Source of the DNA: Bdellovibrionales bacterium
GTDB taxonomy: Bacteria; Bdellovibrionota; UBA1018
Assembly: GCA_018266355.1 (NCBI GenBank)
Contig: JAFEAP010000029.1
Location: 78,305 to 142,304 of the forward strand
Direction: 5' to 3'
DNA length: 64,000 bases
How positions within the stretch are numbered: the stretch's first letter is position 1; each line of letters starts with the position of its first letter. The notes under the pieces were generated by a model. That model was not told the DNA's origin. It saw nothing but the letters and a program-made list of their open reading frames with translations, and ran no database searches. Positions 28,809-37,069 of this stretch are shown one piece after another. Made by a program: the position numbers and the translations under genes.

Positions 28809-30365
28809 TTAAATCCGGGGTTCGCGCGTGATAAACCGGATCAGGTTCGAGACCCATCCCGGCAGCGCCCGGAGTTTCGCGAACCAGCTGTTCCGATAGA
28901 ACTCGATGAACTTCCGGAACGTCGCGTGCTGGAACGGCGTGTAGGGGAACCACCAGAGCGACTTGAAGACGAAGACGCCGGCGACCGGTTTGTGGATATG
29001 GCGCGTGTTCACGAATTCGTAGAGCCCGCGCGCGGAGTGCTTCCGCCCGAAGCCCGTTTCTTTTACGCCGCCCCACGGGGTCTCCGGTAGGCCGGCGGTG
29101 TAGACGACTTCGTTGATCGTGATCGTTCCGGCTTCGATGCGCTTCGCGATCTCTTCGCCCTTCGAGATGTCGCGGGTGATGACCGAGGCGAGGAGCCCGT
29201 ATTTCGAGCGGTTCGCCTTTTCGACCGCTTCGTCGATCGTTCGGAACGTCGTGAGCGCGACGACCGGGCCGAAAGTTTCCTCGTTGTAGATGTCGAGGGA
29301 TTCGATGTCCTCCCCGGTGACGACGGTCGGCTGGAGGAAACGACGATCGGCGGAAAACTCGCCGCCGGTGACGAACTCCGCGCCTCGTTCCTTCGCTTGG
29401 CGGATTTGGGACGCGTAGATGTCCTTTTGTTTTTCGAACGTGATCGCGCCGAGGTCATTGTTCCCCGTGCGGGAAACGCCTTGGCGAAGCGTGGCGATTT
29501 TTTCCTTCAAGCGGCGTTTGAATTCGGTCGCGACGGATTCGTGGACGAGAATTCGCTCGACCGAAGCGCAGATCTGGCCGGAATTCGAGAACCCCCCCCA
29601 GAGCGCCGCGCTCGTCGCGAAATCGAGGTCCGCGTCGTCGAGCACGATCATCGGATCCTTTCCGCCGAGTTCGAGATTCACGGGGATCAGGTGCTCAGAG
29701 GCCGCGCGCATAATTTTTTTTCCGGTCGCGACCGATCCGGTGAAGAAGATCTTCGCCGGGCGCTGGTCGATGATCGCGGCGCCGGTCGCGCCGTCACCGA
29801 CGACGGTATTGATCAGGCCTTTCGGGAACCCGGCCTCTTCGAAGATTTCCTGGAGACGGAGCCCGATGAGGGGAGTGATCTCCGATGGTTTGAAGATGAT
29901 CGCGTTCCCCGCGAGGACGCCCATCACGAGTTCGCCCATCGGGAGGAGGAAGGGGTAGTTCCAGGGCGTGATGACCGCGATCACGCCGAGCGGCCAGTAA
30001 TTCAAGTAACTTGCCCGGTGCTTCATGAGCCCCATCGGGATCGGCGAGTCCGCGAGGAGCGCTTCGCCGTTCTTCGCGAAGTAGGTACAAAGTTCGATCG
30101 CGGCGAAAATCTCGTTCACCATCGCCTCGAAGCGCGGCTTTCCGTTTTCGTTCGAAATGAGCTCGGAGAGGTCGTCGACGTGGTTGATCAGCGTTTCGCG
30201 AAGGGAGTAGAGGCGCGCGACGCGGTCTTTCAGCGGCACGGCCGCCCATCGTTTTTGGACCTCGGAGGCGCGTTCGAAGAGCGAACGCAGCTCCGCGGTC
30301 GGCGTCAGGGGAAGTTCTTTCAGGAGTTCGCCCGTGGCCGGGTTCCGTACGGAGAGGAGATCCAT
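28809..30365 (-). CDS. NAD(P)-dependent aldehyde dehydrogenase
   Basis: Oxidises an aldehyde to the acid, 518 residues. Motifs: NAD-binding FTGSVATGKKIM, general-base Glu in LELGGKDP, catalytic Cys in SGQICASVER, and the C-terminal EETFGPV and PWGGVKETGFGRKH. About 50 residues extend past the usual end and are rich in aromatic and basic residues (FKSLWWFPYTPFQ), resembling a membrane-binding tail as in fatty aldehyde dehydrogenases. Start ATG 30365. Substrate cannot be set from sequence; long-chain aldehyde is a guess from the tail. Divergent from the tRNA-Gly gene 47 bases away. Confidence 0.88.
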   Translation of the reverse strand: MDLLSVRNPATGELLKELPLTPTAELRSLFERASEVQKRWAAVPLKDRVARLYSLRETLINHVDDLSELISNENGKPRFEAMVNEIFAAIELCTYFAKNGEALLADSPIPMGLMKHRASYLNYWPLGVIAVITPWNYPFLLPMGELVMGVLAGNAIIFKPSEITPLIGLRLQEIFEEAGFPKGLINTVVGDGATGAAIIDQRPAKIFFTGSVATGKKIMRAASEHLIPVNLELGGKDPMIVLDDADLDFATSAALWGGFSNSGQICASVERILVHESVATEFKRRLKEKIATLRQGVSRTGNNDLGAITFEKQKDIYASQIRQAKERGAEFVTGGEFSADRRFLQPTVVTGEDIESLDIYNEETFGPVVALTTFRTIDEAVEKANRSKYGLLASVITRDISKGEEIAKRIEAGTITINEVVYTAGLPETPWGGVKETGFGRKHSARGLYEFVNTRHIHKPVAGVFVFKSLWWFPYTPFQHATFRKFIEFYRNSWFAKLRALPGWVSNLIRFITREPRI

Positions 30366-30412
30366 TGTCTTTTTAGTCTGGGGGCGATAGGTACCACTGT
30401 CTACAGGGATGG

Positions 30413-30488
30413 GCGGACGTAGCTCAGTTGGTAGAGTGCGAGCTTCCCAAGCTTGAGGTCGAGGGTTCGATCCCCTTCGTCCGCTCCA
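30413..30488 (+). tRNA. tRNA-Gly (anticodon CCC)
   Basis: 76 bases fold as a full cloverleaf: acceptor GCGGACG with CGTCCGC, D arm GCTC/GAGT, anticodon stem CGAGC/GCTTG with loop TTCCCAA, T arm GAGGG/CCCTT with loop TTCGATC, discriminator T and encoded CCA. The anticodon CCC reads GGG glycine codons. It lies 89 bases before mnmG, same strand, and could be processed from a joint transcript. Confidence 0.95.
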
Positions 30489-30577
30489 TTTTCCTGCACC
30501 GCGTCAGCGTGAATTTTAATGCGCTGCGATTAACCGACTTCCCAATCCCCCCGAAAATCGGGTATCCAGGGCGGACT

Positions 30578-32524
30578 TTGAACCCCCTTCACTCGGGATC
30601 CCCCGAACCCCATTTCGACGTCCTCGTGATCGGCGCCGGCCATGCCGGTACCGAAGCTGCGCACGCCGCCGCCCGGATGGGCGCGCGAACCGCGCTTGCG
30701 ACGTTGAACCCGGAACGGATCGGATACCTCTCGTGCAATCCCGCGATGGGTGGACTCGCGAAGGGTCAGCTCGTGAAAGAGATCGATGCGCTCGGCGGGA
30801 TCATGGGACGTCAGACGGACAAGTGCGCGATCCAGTTTCGGCGGTTGAACACGTCGAAGGGCCCGGCGGTCCGATCGTCGCGCGCCCAGTGCGATAAGCC
30901 GCTTTATGCCCGCAAAATGCGCGAATTCATCGAGACCGTGCCGAACCTTTCGGTGCTCGGTTTCGAAGTCGCGGACCTCGTTTGGGAAACCGCGAACGCG
31001 CGCCCGCGGATCACCGGCGTTCGCCTACGCGATGGAAGCGTCGTGAAAGCGCGCGCGGTCGTCGTGACTTCGGGGACGTTTCTCCGCGCGGTCATGCATA
31101 CGGGGTTCGACCAAGCCGAAGGCGGTCGGGTGGGCGACGAGGCCGCGAAGACCCTGAGCCGTTCGATCGAGGAACTCGGATTCCGCCTCCGTCGGCTGAA
31201 GACTGGGACCCCCCCGCGCCTGGATAAGGATTCGATCGACTGGTCGAAGACGGAACCCCAGCCGGGCGATGCGAAGCCGATCCCGTTCTCCTTCTATTAT
31301 AGAGGGTCGCGGTTCCCGGAACTTCCTCAACTAAATTGCTTTATAACCTATACGAACGCACAAACTCACGAAATTATTGAGAAAAACTTCGATAAGTCCC
31401 CGATGTTTACGGGAATTATCCAAGGCGTGGGCCCCCGGTACTGCCCCTCGATCGAGGATAAGGTGAAGCGGTTCCACGAGAAAGAACGTCATCAGATCTT
31501 CCTCGAACCCGAAGGACTCGACGTTCCGGAGATCTACGTGAATGGGATGTCGACTTCGCTCCCGCGCGACGTCCAAGAAGCGTTCATCCATTCGATCGTC
31601 GGTCTCGAAAACGCGAAGTTCCTGAAGCACGGGTACGCGGTCGAGTACGATGCGGTCGATGCGCGGATGCTCCGGGCGACCCTCGAATCGAAAGACGTCG
31701 ACGGACTTTTCTTCGCCGGCCAGGTGAACGGAACTTCGGGTTACGAAGAAGCCGGCGCGCAGGGTCTCATCGCCGGAATGAACGCGGCCCTCTCGGTCGC
31801 GGAAAAATCTCCGTTCGTCCTCTCGCGACTCGACGGCTACATCGGCGTCCTCATCGACGATCTGATTTTGAAAGGTTCCGACGAACCGTACCGCATGTTC
31901 ACTTCCCGAGCCGAACACCGGTTGCACCTTCGCGAAGACAACGCCGACCTCCGTCTTTCGGAACTCGGCTACCGCGCGGGCCTTCTCTCCGAGGCGGACT
32001 ACCAGACGTTCGATCGGAAGCGGAACGCGATCGCGAAACTGAAGAGCGAGGTCGAAGCGGGCAACCTCTACCCGAACGAAGCGACGAACGCGTGGATTGC
32101 CGGAATGGACCTTGCGATTTTGAAGGATAAGACGCCTTTTTCGGCCTTTTTGCGTCGTCCGGAAGTCTCGATCGACCTCCTCGCGCGGATTCCCGCCGGC
32201 ATCGAAGGGACCACCCCTCTCGCGCTCGCGGAACATTCCGAGGACGTGATCGAACAAGTCGAAATCCAGGTGAAGTACGCCGGGTACATCCAGCGTGACC
32301 TCGAGCTCCTCGAAGGCGTGCGGAAGAACGAATCGATGAAGATTCCGGGCGACCTCGGGTACGACCGTGTTCCGGGACTTTCGACGGAGATCACGAATCG
32401 CTTGAAAGAGACTCGTCCTGAGACGATCGGCCAAGCGAGTCGGCTCCAAGGAGTGACTCCAGCGGCCGTGGCGAATATTTTGATCTATTTGAAGATGGCG
32501 AACCAGAAAGCGGCGTCCCTGTGA
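30578..32524 (+). CDS. mnmG: tRNA uridine-5-carboxymethylaminomethyl modification enzyme MnmG
   Basis: FAD-dependent partner of MnmE in wobble-uridine modification, about 648 residues. FAD motif VIGAGHAGTEAAHAAARMG, CNPAMGGLAKGQLVKEIDALGG, GTFLRAVMHTG and EPYRMFTSRAEHRLHLREDNAD are diagnostic. The start is uncertain: the frame is open from within the tRNA gene and holds no ATG. The TTG at 30578 leaves 15 residues before FDVLVIG, close to the family norm, and has AGGGCGG just upstream, so it is preferred; GTG 30509 is the alternative. The stop overlaps rsmG (GTGA). Confidence 0.93.
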   Translation: MNPLHSGSPEPHFDVLVIGAGHAGTEAAHAAARMGARTALATLNPERIGYLSCNPAMGGLAKGQLVKEIDALGGIMGRQTDKCAIQFRRLNTSKGPAVRSSRAQCDKPLYARKMREFIETVPNLSVLGFEVADLVWETANARPRITGVRLRDGSVVKARAVVVTSGTFLRAVMHTGFDQAEGGRVGDEAAKTLSRSIEELGFRLRRLKTGTPPRLDKDSIDWSKTEPQPGDAKPIPFSFYYRGSRFPELPQLNCFITYTNAQTHEIIEKNFDKSPMFTGIIQGVGPRYCPSIEDKVKRFHEKERHQIFLEPEGLDVPEIYVNGMSTSLPRDVQEAFIHSIVGLENAKFLKHGYAVEYDAVDARMLRATLESKDVDGLFFAGQVNGTSGYEEAGAQGLIAGMNAALSVAEKSPFVLSRLDGYIGVLIDDLILKGSDEPYRMFTSRAEHRLHLREDNADLRLSELGYRAGLLSEADYQTFDRKRNAIAKLKSEVEAGNLYPNEATNAWIAGMDLAILKDKTPFSAFLRRPEVSIDLLARIPAGIEGTTPLALAEHSEDVIEQVEIQVKYAGYIQRDLELLEGVRKNESMKIPGDLGYDRVPGLSTEITNRLKETRPETIGQASRLQGVTPAAVANILIYLKMANQKAASL

Positions 32525-33183
32525 GCGACGCTCTGAACGATAGCGCGGAATTTTCTCGCCTACTCACGAGCACGCTTGGAAAAGAGCTCGCGCCGGACCA
32601 AATCGATCGCATCATCGCGTTCCGCGAAGAAGTTCTGCGGGAAAACGTCCTCCAAAACCTCACGCGCCTCACGTCTCCGCGCGACTTCCTCGAAGGAAAC
32701 GTCCTCGATGTCATTCACCTCGAGAAATCGGGGCTCCTCGAACTCCCCGCGCTCGATCTCGGGGCGGGCATGGGTGTCCCGGGGATCCTTCACGCCGTGA
32801 TTTATCGCCCAAAAGGAGCGAAAACGTGGATTTCTTCAGATTCCGAGGGAAAAAAAGCCGATTTTTCGCGCCGCATGATCGAAAAGTTCGATCTGGCAGG
32901 CGCGCAGGCGACGTCGAAGCGGGGAGAAGAAGTCCTGGATAGCCAGGAGATCGGGACGATCGTTTCTCGCGCCGTAGGATCCGTCACGAAACTCTACGGA
33001 TGGCTACGGACACGTTCCACGTGGAACACGATGATCCTTCTCAAGGGACCCAAGTGGGACGAAGAGTGGGCGGAGTTCCAATCCACGGCCGCCGGAAAAC
33101 GCCTCGTCGTCGATAAAATCTACGAGTACACCGCAGGCGAGGCGCAGAAGCGCCTGAAAATCGTCCGCCTGAAGCGCAAATAG
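32521..33183 (+). CDS. rsmG: 16S rRNA m7G527 methyltransferase RsmG
   Basis: SAM-dependent methylation of 16S rRNA guanosine 527, 220 residues. The SAM motif LDLGAGMGVPGI, the following acidic strand (WISSDSEGKK) and the late SRAVGS motif match RsmG. Start GTG 32521 overlaps the mnmG stop by four bases. The order mnmG-rsmG-parA-parB is a conserved origin-proximal block. A parS site lies inside the gene at 33013-33028. Confidence 0.94.
   Translation: MSDALNDSAEFSRLLTSTLGKELAPDQIDRIIAFREEVLRENVLQNLTRLTSPRDFLEGNVLDVIHLEKSGLLELPALDLGAGMGVPGILHAVIYRPKGAKTWISSDSEGKKADFSRRMIEKFDLAGAQATSKRGEEVLDSQEIGTIVSRAVGSVTKLYGWLRTRSTWNTMILLKGPKWDEEWAEFQSTAAGKRLVVDKIYEYTAGEAQKRLKIVRLKRK
33013..33028. other. parS site 1 (within rsmG)
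   Basis: CGTTCCACGTGGAACA; the inner 14 bases are a perfect palindrome and match the C/G variant of the ParB-binding parS consensus (TGTTTCACGTGAAACA). It is the first of three in 260 bases. Confidence 0.88.
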
Positions 33184-33188
33184 CGAAA

Positions 33189-33204
33189 AGTTCCACGTGG
33201 AACA
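33189..33204. other. parS site 2
   Basis: AGTTCCACGTGGAACA, same 14-bp palindrome as site 1, six bases after the rsmG stop codon. Confidence 0.88.
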
Positions 33205-33256
33205 GCGAGGGATGGGTCTCGCGTTCGTGTTTCTTGGGGGAAAACGAAGGAAGCTT

Positions 33257-33272
33257 CGTTCCACGTGGAACA
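33257..33272. other. parS site 3
   Basis: CGTTCCACGTGGAACA, identical to site 1, 68 bases after site 2 and about 250 bases before parA. Confidence 0.88.
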
Positions 33273-33525
33273 TCTTCGCGCAGACTTGCGCGGCGAGTAC
33301 TCGGGAGTTGCAAAAAAACGCTCTGCGTAGCGAGAAAAAGATCTTGATGATCCGCCTATCCGTCCTTAGTCTAATAGGAGTAAGCAAGCAGTTCGGACGG
33401 TCTGCGGGAGTACCTTCGATGAAGAGTCGGAGTACCTTTTGACTATCCACCCCCACAACCACACGAGTAGTACCGGGGAAAAGAGATGTTTTGCTTAACC
33501 CAAGTCTCAATCGCAGCAAGGACGC

Positions 33526-34449
33526 ATGCCCCAGGAGTCAGAATTCATGGAAAAGACGGCGAAAATCGCTCATCCCGGTAAGATGGTCGCGCTCATTAAC
33601 CAAAAAGGCGGAGTTGGTAAGACGACTTCGACGGTTAATCTCGCCGCTTCGCTTGCCCTCGCCGACCGTAAAATTCTGGTCTTGGATTTTGACCCCCAGG
33701 GGAATGCGTCCTCTGCGTTGGGCATCGATCGCCAAGCCGCCTCGAGCGGCCCGACGATCTACAATGCTTTGATCGGAGAAGTGAAACTCTCCGAAACGGT
33801 TCGCCCGACGGAAGTCGACGGCCTCTTCGTTTCTCCGGCGAACGCCGACCTCACGGGCGCTGAGATCGAACTCGTCACCGCGTTCGCGCGCGAGATGAAG
33901 CTGAAAGCCGCGATCGCGGAAGTGAAAGATCAGTACGACTATATTCTGATCGACTGCCCGCCGTCGCTCGGCCTCCTCACGGTGAACGCGCTGACCGCCG
34001 CCGATAGCTATCTCGTTCCGCTTCAGTGTGAGTACTTCGCACTCGAAGGCCTTTCCCAACTGATCAACACGATCGGCCTCATCCGCCAAAGCACGAACCC
34101 GAACCTGAAAGAAGAAGGCATCCTTCTCACGATGTTCGACGGGAAAACGAACCTCGCGAACCAGGTGGTTGACGAAGTGCGTAAACATTTCGGCGAACAA
34201 GTCTATCAATCCGTGATTCCGCGGAACGTGCGCCTCTCCGAGTGCTCGAGCTTCGGAAAACCGATCATGCTCTACGACGTAAATTCGAAGGGTTGTAGCG
34301 CGTACCTCAGTCTCGCGAACGAATTCCTCGCGCGGAACCAGCAACTCGAAATGCCGGCGACGATTCCGACGATGGCCGGAGAAGCGCCGGGTCTCGCGAC
34401 GAAAGTCACGCCGCCGCCGTTCAATCCCGCGACTGCGGCCGAAATTTAG
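33526..34449 (+). CDS. parA: Chromosome partitioning ATPase ParA (Soj)
   Basis: Deviant Walker-A ATPase that binds nucleoid DNA and pulls ParB-parS complexes. It is 307 residues with P-loop KGGVGKTT, switch regions LDFDPQGNASSAL and DCPPSLGLLT, and the ParA/Soj motif PLQCEYFALEGL. The C-terminal 40 residues are an Ala/Pro-rich tail. Start taken as ATG 33526 (AAGGACGC upstream); ATG 33547 with CAGGAG upstream is equally possible and would remove seven residues. Followed by a 57-base hairpin-forming repeat, then parB. Confidence 0.96.
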   Translation: MPQESEFMEKTAKIAHPGKMVALINQKGGVGKTTSTVNLAASLALADRKILVLDFDPQGNASSALGIDRQAASSGPTIYNALIGEVKLSETVRPTEVDGLFVSPANADLTGAEIELVTAFAREMKLKAAIAEVKDQYDYILIDCPPSLGLLTVNALTAADSYLVPLQCEYFALEGLSQLINTIGLIRQSTNPNLKEEGILLTMFDGKTNLANQVVDEVRKHFGEQVYQSVIPRNVRLSECSSFGKPIMLYDVNSKGCSAYLSLANEFLARNQQLEMPATIPTMAGEAPGLATKVTPPPFNPATAAEI

Positions 34450-34514
34450 TGTCGTAAGTAGGTTCGGTCGCGGATGGGAGGGCTTCGCCCGACCGTAGCG
34501 AGCCGAACTGTTCT
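34447..34514 (+). repeat. Intergenic hairpin repeat, copy 1 (parA-parB gap)
   Basis: It begins at the parA stop (TAGTGT), then GTAGGTTCG, an insert holding GGGCTTCGCCC (4-bp stem), then TTCGCCCGACCGTAGCGAGC and GAACTGTTCT. GTTCGG and CCGAAC can pair across the element. A shorter copy follows the bactofilin stop at 35937. Confidence 0.7.
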
Positions 34515-34545
34515 AGATGAGCAGAAGATTTTTGAAGGAACGATC

Positions 34546-35538
34546 ATGAACCAGAAGCCGACCACCTCCCGTCCCGTCCTTGGAAAAGGACTCGCCTCGC
34601 TCCTTCCGGTATCTCCCCCGGCGCCGAACCCGGCGATGACCGCCGCTCCGGCCGCAGCGGCGACGATGGGAACGGGCGCGATGGCCGCCGGCCCGGCGAT
34701 TCCGGTCGCGGACGCGAGCATCGGAAACGCGAACCGCATTCCCGGGCTCACGTTCACGAACATCGAAGACATCGCGACGAATCCGTACCAGCCGAGACGC
34801 GAATTCTCGGACGCGGAACTTCACGAGCTTTCCCTGTCGATTCTCGCGAACGGCATCATCCAGCCGCTCGTCGTCCGCAAAGGCGCGACCGGTTACCAGC
34901 TGATCGCCGGCGAACGCCGCCTTCGCGCCGCGAAGCTCGCGGGTTTGAAGCAAGTCCCGATCGTGATCCGAAAATCCACGGACCGCGAAGCGCTCGAGAT
35001 CGCCCTCGTCGAAAACGTTCAGCGCGAAAACCTGAACTGCATCGACGAAGCCCTCGCGTACCTGCAACTCATGCAGGACTTCAACCTCACCCAAGACGAA
35101 ACCGCCGAACGCGTCGGGAAGGACCGTTCGACGGTCGCGAACTTCGTGCGTCTGCTTCGCCTGCCGGAAGCGATCATCGACGACTTGAAAAAGGGGACCC
35201 TCTCTTTCGGTCACGGGAAAGTTCTCCTTTCCCTCGAAGACCAAGATCAGCGCCTCCTCGCCCGGAAAGCGATCATCGAGGGGAAACTCTCGGTCCGCGC
35301 TTCGGAAGCCCTCGTCCAGGACCTGCTGCGCGGAAAGAGTTCCACGGGAAACACGTCCCCGGCGAAGGAACTCACCCCGGTCCAATCCCGGCTCAAAAAC
35401 CTCGCTCTCGACCTGACCCGTTCGGTCGGCGTGCGCACGGAAGTGAAGGGGAACGAAAAGCGGGGGAAAATGGTCCTCCATTATTCGTCGCGCGAAGAGC
35501 TTGAACGGCTGATCGCCCTCATGCAAAATTCTCGGTAA
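34546..35538 (+). CDS. parB: Chromosome partitioning protein ParB (Spo0J)
   Basis: CTP-dependent DNA clamp that loads at parS and spreads. It is 330 residues: a ParA-stimulating N-terminus (KPTTSRPVLGKGLASLLP), an Ala/Pro/Met linker, the CTP-binding region with NPYQPRR and GERRLRAAKLAGL, the parS-reading helix-turn-helix (TQDETAERVGKDRSTVANFVRLLRL, in segments) and a C-terminal dimerisation domain. The start is ATG 34546 with GAAGGA seven bases upstream; open frame further 5' is the hairpin repeat. The gene holds a degenerate parS-like sequence at 35338-35353 (14 of 16). Confidence 0.96.
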   Translation: MNQKPTTSRPVLGKGLASLLPVSPPAPNPAMTAAPAAAATMGTGAMAAGPAIPVADASIGNANRIPGLTFTNIEDIATNPYQPRREFSDAELHELSLSILANGIIQPLVVRKGATGYQLIAGERRLRAAKLAGLKQVPIVIRKSTDREALEIALVENVQRENLNCIDEALAYLQLMQDFNLTQDETAERVGKDRSTVANFVRLLRLPEAIIDDLKKGTLSFGHGKVLLSLEDQDQRLLARKAIIEGKLSVRASEALVQDLLRGKSSTGNTSPAKELTPVQSRLKNLALDLTRSVGVRTEVKGNEKRGKMVLHYSSREELERLIALMQNSR

Positions 35539-35939
35539 TGCTACCGAAGAAAAACACGCTTTCGACCCCTGCGACCCTTTCCGCGGTGACCGGCGTTCTC
35601 GATGCCGGCTCGGAATTCGACGGGAAGCTCGCCTTTCAGGGGACGCTTCGTATCGGGGGGGCCTTCAAAGGCCAGATTTTCACCCCGGATACCCTCATCA
35701 TCGGGGAAGGCGCGAAGGTCAGCGGCGAAATCGACGCCGGGATCGTCATCATCAGCGGGGAAGTGCACGCGAACATCAAGGCGCGGCACCGCGTCGAAAT
35801 TCACTCCCCGGCCGTCTTCCGCGGAAGCATTGTCACGCCGAGTCTTCAGGTCGACGAAGGGGTCATTTTCGAAGGCTCCTCGAAGATGATCAACTCCGCG
35901 ATCGCGCCTGCGCCGGGCGTCAGTCCGCGCGCTCACTAG
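35538..35939 (+). CDS. Bactofilin
   Basis: Polymer-forming cytoskeletal protein, 133 residues. The core has the right-handed beta-helix pattern of bactofilins: repeated short strands with Gly turns (GKLAFQGTLRIGGAFKGQI, LIIGEGAKVSGEI, VIISGEVHANI, ARHRVEI), flanked by unstructured ends. Its ATG shares one base with the parB stop (TAATG), so it is the third gene of the par operon. In Myxococcus, bactofilin filaments hold ParB-parS near the poles; the operon suggests a similar scaffold role, which is inference. Confidence 0.92.
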   Translation: MLPKKNTLSTPATLSAVTGVLDAGSEFDGKLAFQGTLRIGGAFKGQIFTPDTLIIGEGAKVSGEIDAGIVIISGEVHANIKARHRVEIHSPAVFRGSIVTPSLQVDEGVIFEGSSKMINSAIAPAPGVSPRAH

Positions 35940-35979
35940 TGTGAGTAGGTTCGCCCGACCGCAGCGAGCGAACTGTTCT
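35937..35979 (+). repeat. Intergenic hairpin repeat, copy 2 (after bactofilin)
   Basis: TAGTGT at the stop codon, then GTAGGTTCGCCCGACCGCAG, CGAGCGAAC and TGTTCT. GTTCGC pairs with GCGAAC around a 13-base loop. It matches copy 1 without that copy's 19-20 base insert. No T-run follows, so it is not a standard terminator. Confidence 0.7.
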
Positions 35980-36020
35980 GACTAACTCGCGCCGACGAAA
36001 TCTCTTCGACGAAAAAAGAG

Positions 36021-36036
36021 CGTTCCACGCGGAAAA
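36021..36036. other. Degenerate parS-like site
   Basis: CGTTCCACGCGGAAAA matches parS sites 1 and 3 at 14 of 16 positions, in the non-coding gap between bactofilin and the atp operon. Binding may be weak or absent. Confidence 0.35.
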
Positions 36037-36065
36037 TTCGCGCGCGTGCGGGATTTTGGATTTCC

Positions 36066-36095
36066 TTGACCGTTCAGAAAAGCGCGTGTTAGCAA
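36066..36095 (+). promoter_or_regulatory. Promoter of the atpF'FHAGDC operon
   Basis: TTGACC (36066-36071) and TAGCAA (36090-36095) separated by 18 bases; the -35 is the same hexamer as at the F0 operon and the -10 is weak. Predicted start near 36102, 30 bases before the first GTG. Confidence 0.45.
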
Positions 36096-36131
36096 CGGTT
36101 TCGATCCATTTTTTCGCTTTTGGAGAGTTCC

Positions 36132-36569
36132 GTGGCCGAAATTTTCGCCCAGCTTGGCATCGACCAGACGTTCTACATGCAGTTCGCGATTTTCGTCGCG
36201 CTCTTCCTCGTTCTTCCTCCGCTTTTCTTCAAGCCGTTTCAAAAGCTGATCGAAGCGCGCCACCAGAAAACGGTCGCCGATCGTGAGCGCGCCGAAGAGC
36301 TCGTGAAGCAAGCGAACGCGAAGCTCGACGAGTTCCGCACGCGCATGACCGAAGAGCGCGCCCGCGCCCGCGCCGAACACGAGCGCGTGATTTCGGAAGT
36401 AAAGGCCGAAGAAGCGAAGATCGTCGGCGTTGCCCGCGAAGAGGCGAAGAAAATCACCCAGATGTCTTTGGAAAATATCCAGAACCAATCGGCGCAGCTG
36501 AAGCGCGCGCTCGAAGCGGACGTCGAGGGCCTCGCCCTTCAGATCTCCGACATGCTCACGAAGAGGTAA
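36132..36569 (+). CDS. atpF': ATP synthase subunit b' (peripheral stalk)
   Basis: A 145-residue protein: one N-terminal membrane helix (MQFAIFVALFLVLPPLFF) then a long charged coiled coil, the plan of F0 b-type subunits. A second b-type gene follows, so the two probably form a b/b' heterodimer that ties F0 to F1. The start is GTG 36132 with GGAGAG upstream; TTG 36120 is an in-frame alternative lacking such a site. Which paralogue is b and which b' is a convention here. Confidence 0.88.
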   Translation: MAEIFAQLGIDQTFYMQFAIFVALFLVLPPLFFKPFQKLIEARHQKTVADRERAEELVKQANAKLDEFRTRMTEERARARAEHERVISEVKAEEAKIVGVAREEAKKITQMSLENIQNQSAQLKRALEADVEGLALQISDMLTKR

Positions 36570-36571
36570 TC

Positions 36572-37069
36572 GTGGAAGAAACCGCAGCCGCCTCCATGTC
36601 GTCCCTCCTTTATCCTTTCATCAACTTCGCGATCCTCGCGGGCGGGCTCTTCTACCTCTTGAAAGAGCCGACGAAGGGATTCGTGAAGAATCGTCACTCG
36701 ACCCTGAAAGACGAGCTCGACCGCACCCAGGCGAAACTTTCCGAGGCCCAGAAACAATACTCGGAGTATTCTCAGCGCCTCTCTTCGATGGACGCCGAGA
36801 TTTCGAATCTCGTGCAAGCCGTCCGGTCGGAGGCGGAGTCTTCGAAAGTGCGCATCCTCACGGAAGCGCGCCGCTCTGCCGATCAGATCGTGATTGATTC
36901 GAAGCGCACGGCGGAATCGATGCTCGCCGAATTCAAGGACCAAGTCCGCATCGACCTCGCGAACCAAGTCATCGCGCGCACCGAAGCCATCTTGAAAACG
37001 AAGATGACCGGCGACGTGCGCGAGCAGCTGAAAAAAGACTTTTCGAAACAAGTGGAGAACGTTCGATGA
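36572..37069 (+). CDS. atpF: ATP synthase subunit b (peripheral stalk)
   Basis: 165 residues: N-terminal hydrophobic helix (YPFINFAILAGGLFYLL) followed by a coiled coil rich in Lys, Glu and Gln and ending in a basic segment. Start GTG 36572 with GAGG six bases upstream, two bases after the b' stop. Its stop overlaps the atpH start (ATGA). Confidence 0.9.
   Translation: MEETAAASMSSLLYPFINFAILAGGLFYLLKEPTKGFVKNRHSTLKDELDRTQAKLSEAQKQYSEYSQRLSSMDAEISNLVQAVRSEAESSKVRILTEARRSADQIVIDSKRTAESMLAEFKDQVRIDLANQVIARTEAILKTKMTGDVREQLKKDFSKQVENVR

Larger units (their letters stand above)
33184..33525 (+). promoter_or_regulatory. rsmG-parA intergenic region
   Basis: 342 bases without a gene. It holds two parS sites and, nearer parA, a direct repeat GGAGTACCTT at 33407-33416 and 33429-33438 (22-bp period, two helical turns) that may be an operator, plus a possible -10 TCTAAT at 33369-33374 without a well-spaced -35. 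The rest has no recognisable structure. Confidence 0.45.

Noticed and set aside
33439-33467. TTGACT as a -35 of a parA promoter
   Set aside because: No acceptable -10 occurs 16-19 bases downstream.
35338-35353. A parS site inside parB
   Set aside because: AGTTCCACGGGAAACA differs from the local consensus at two positions and is not palindromic; listed only as a near match.
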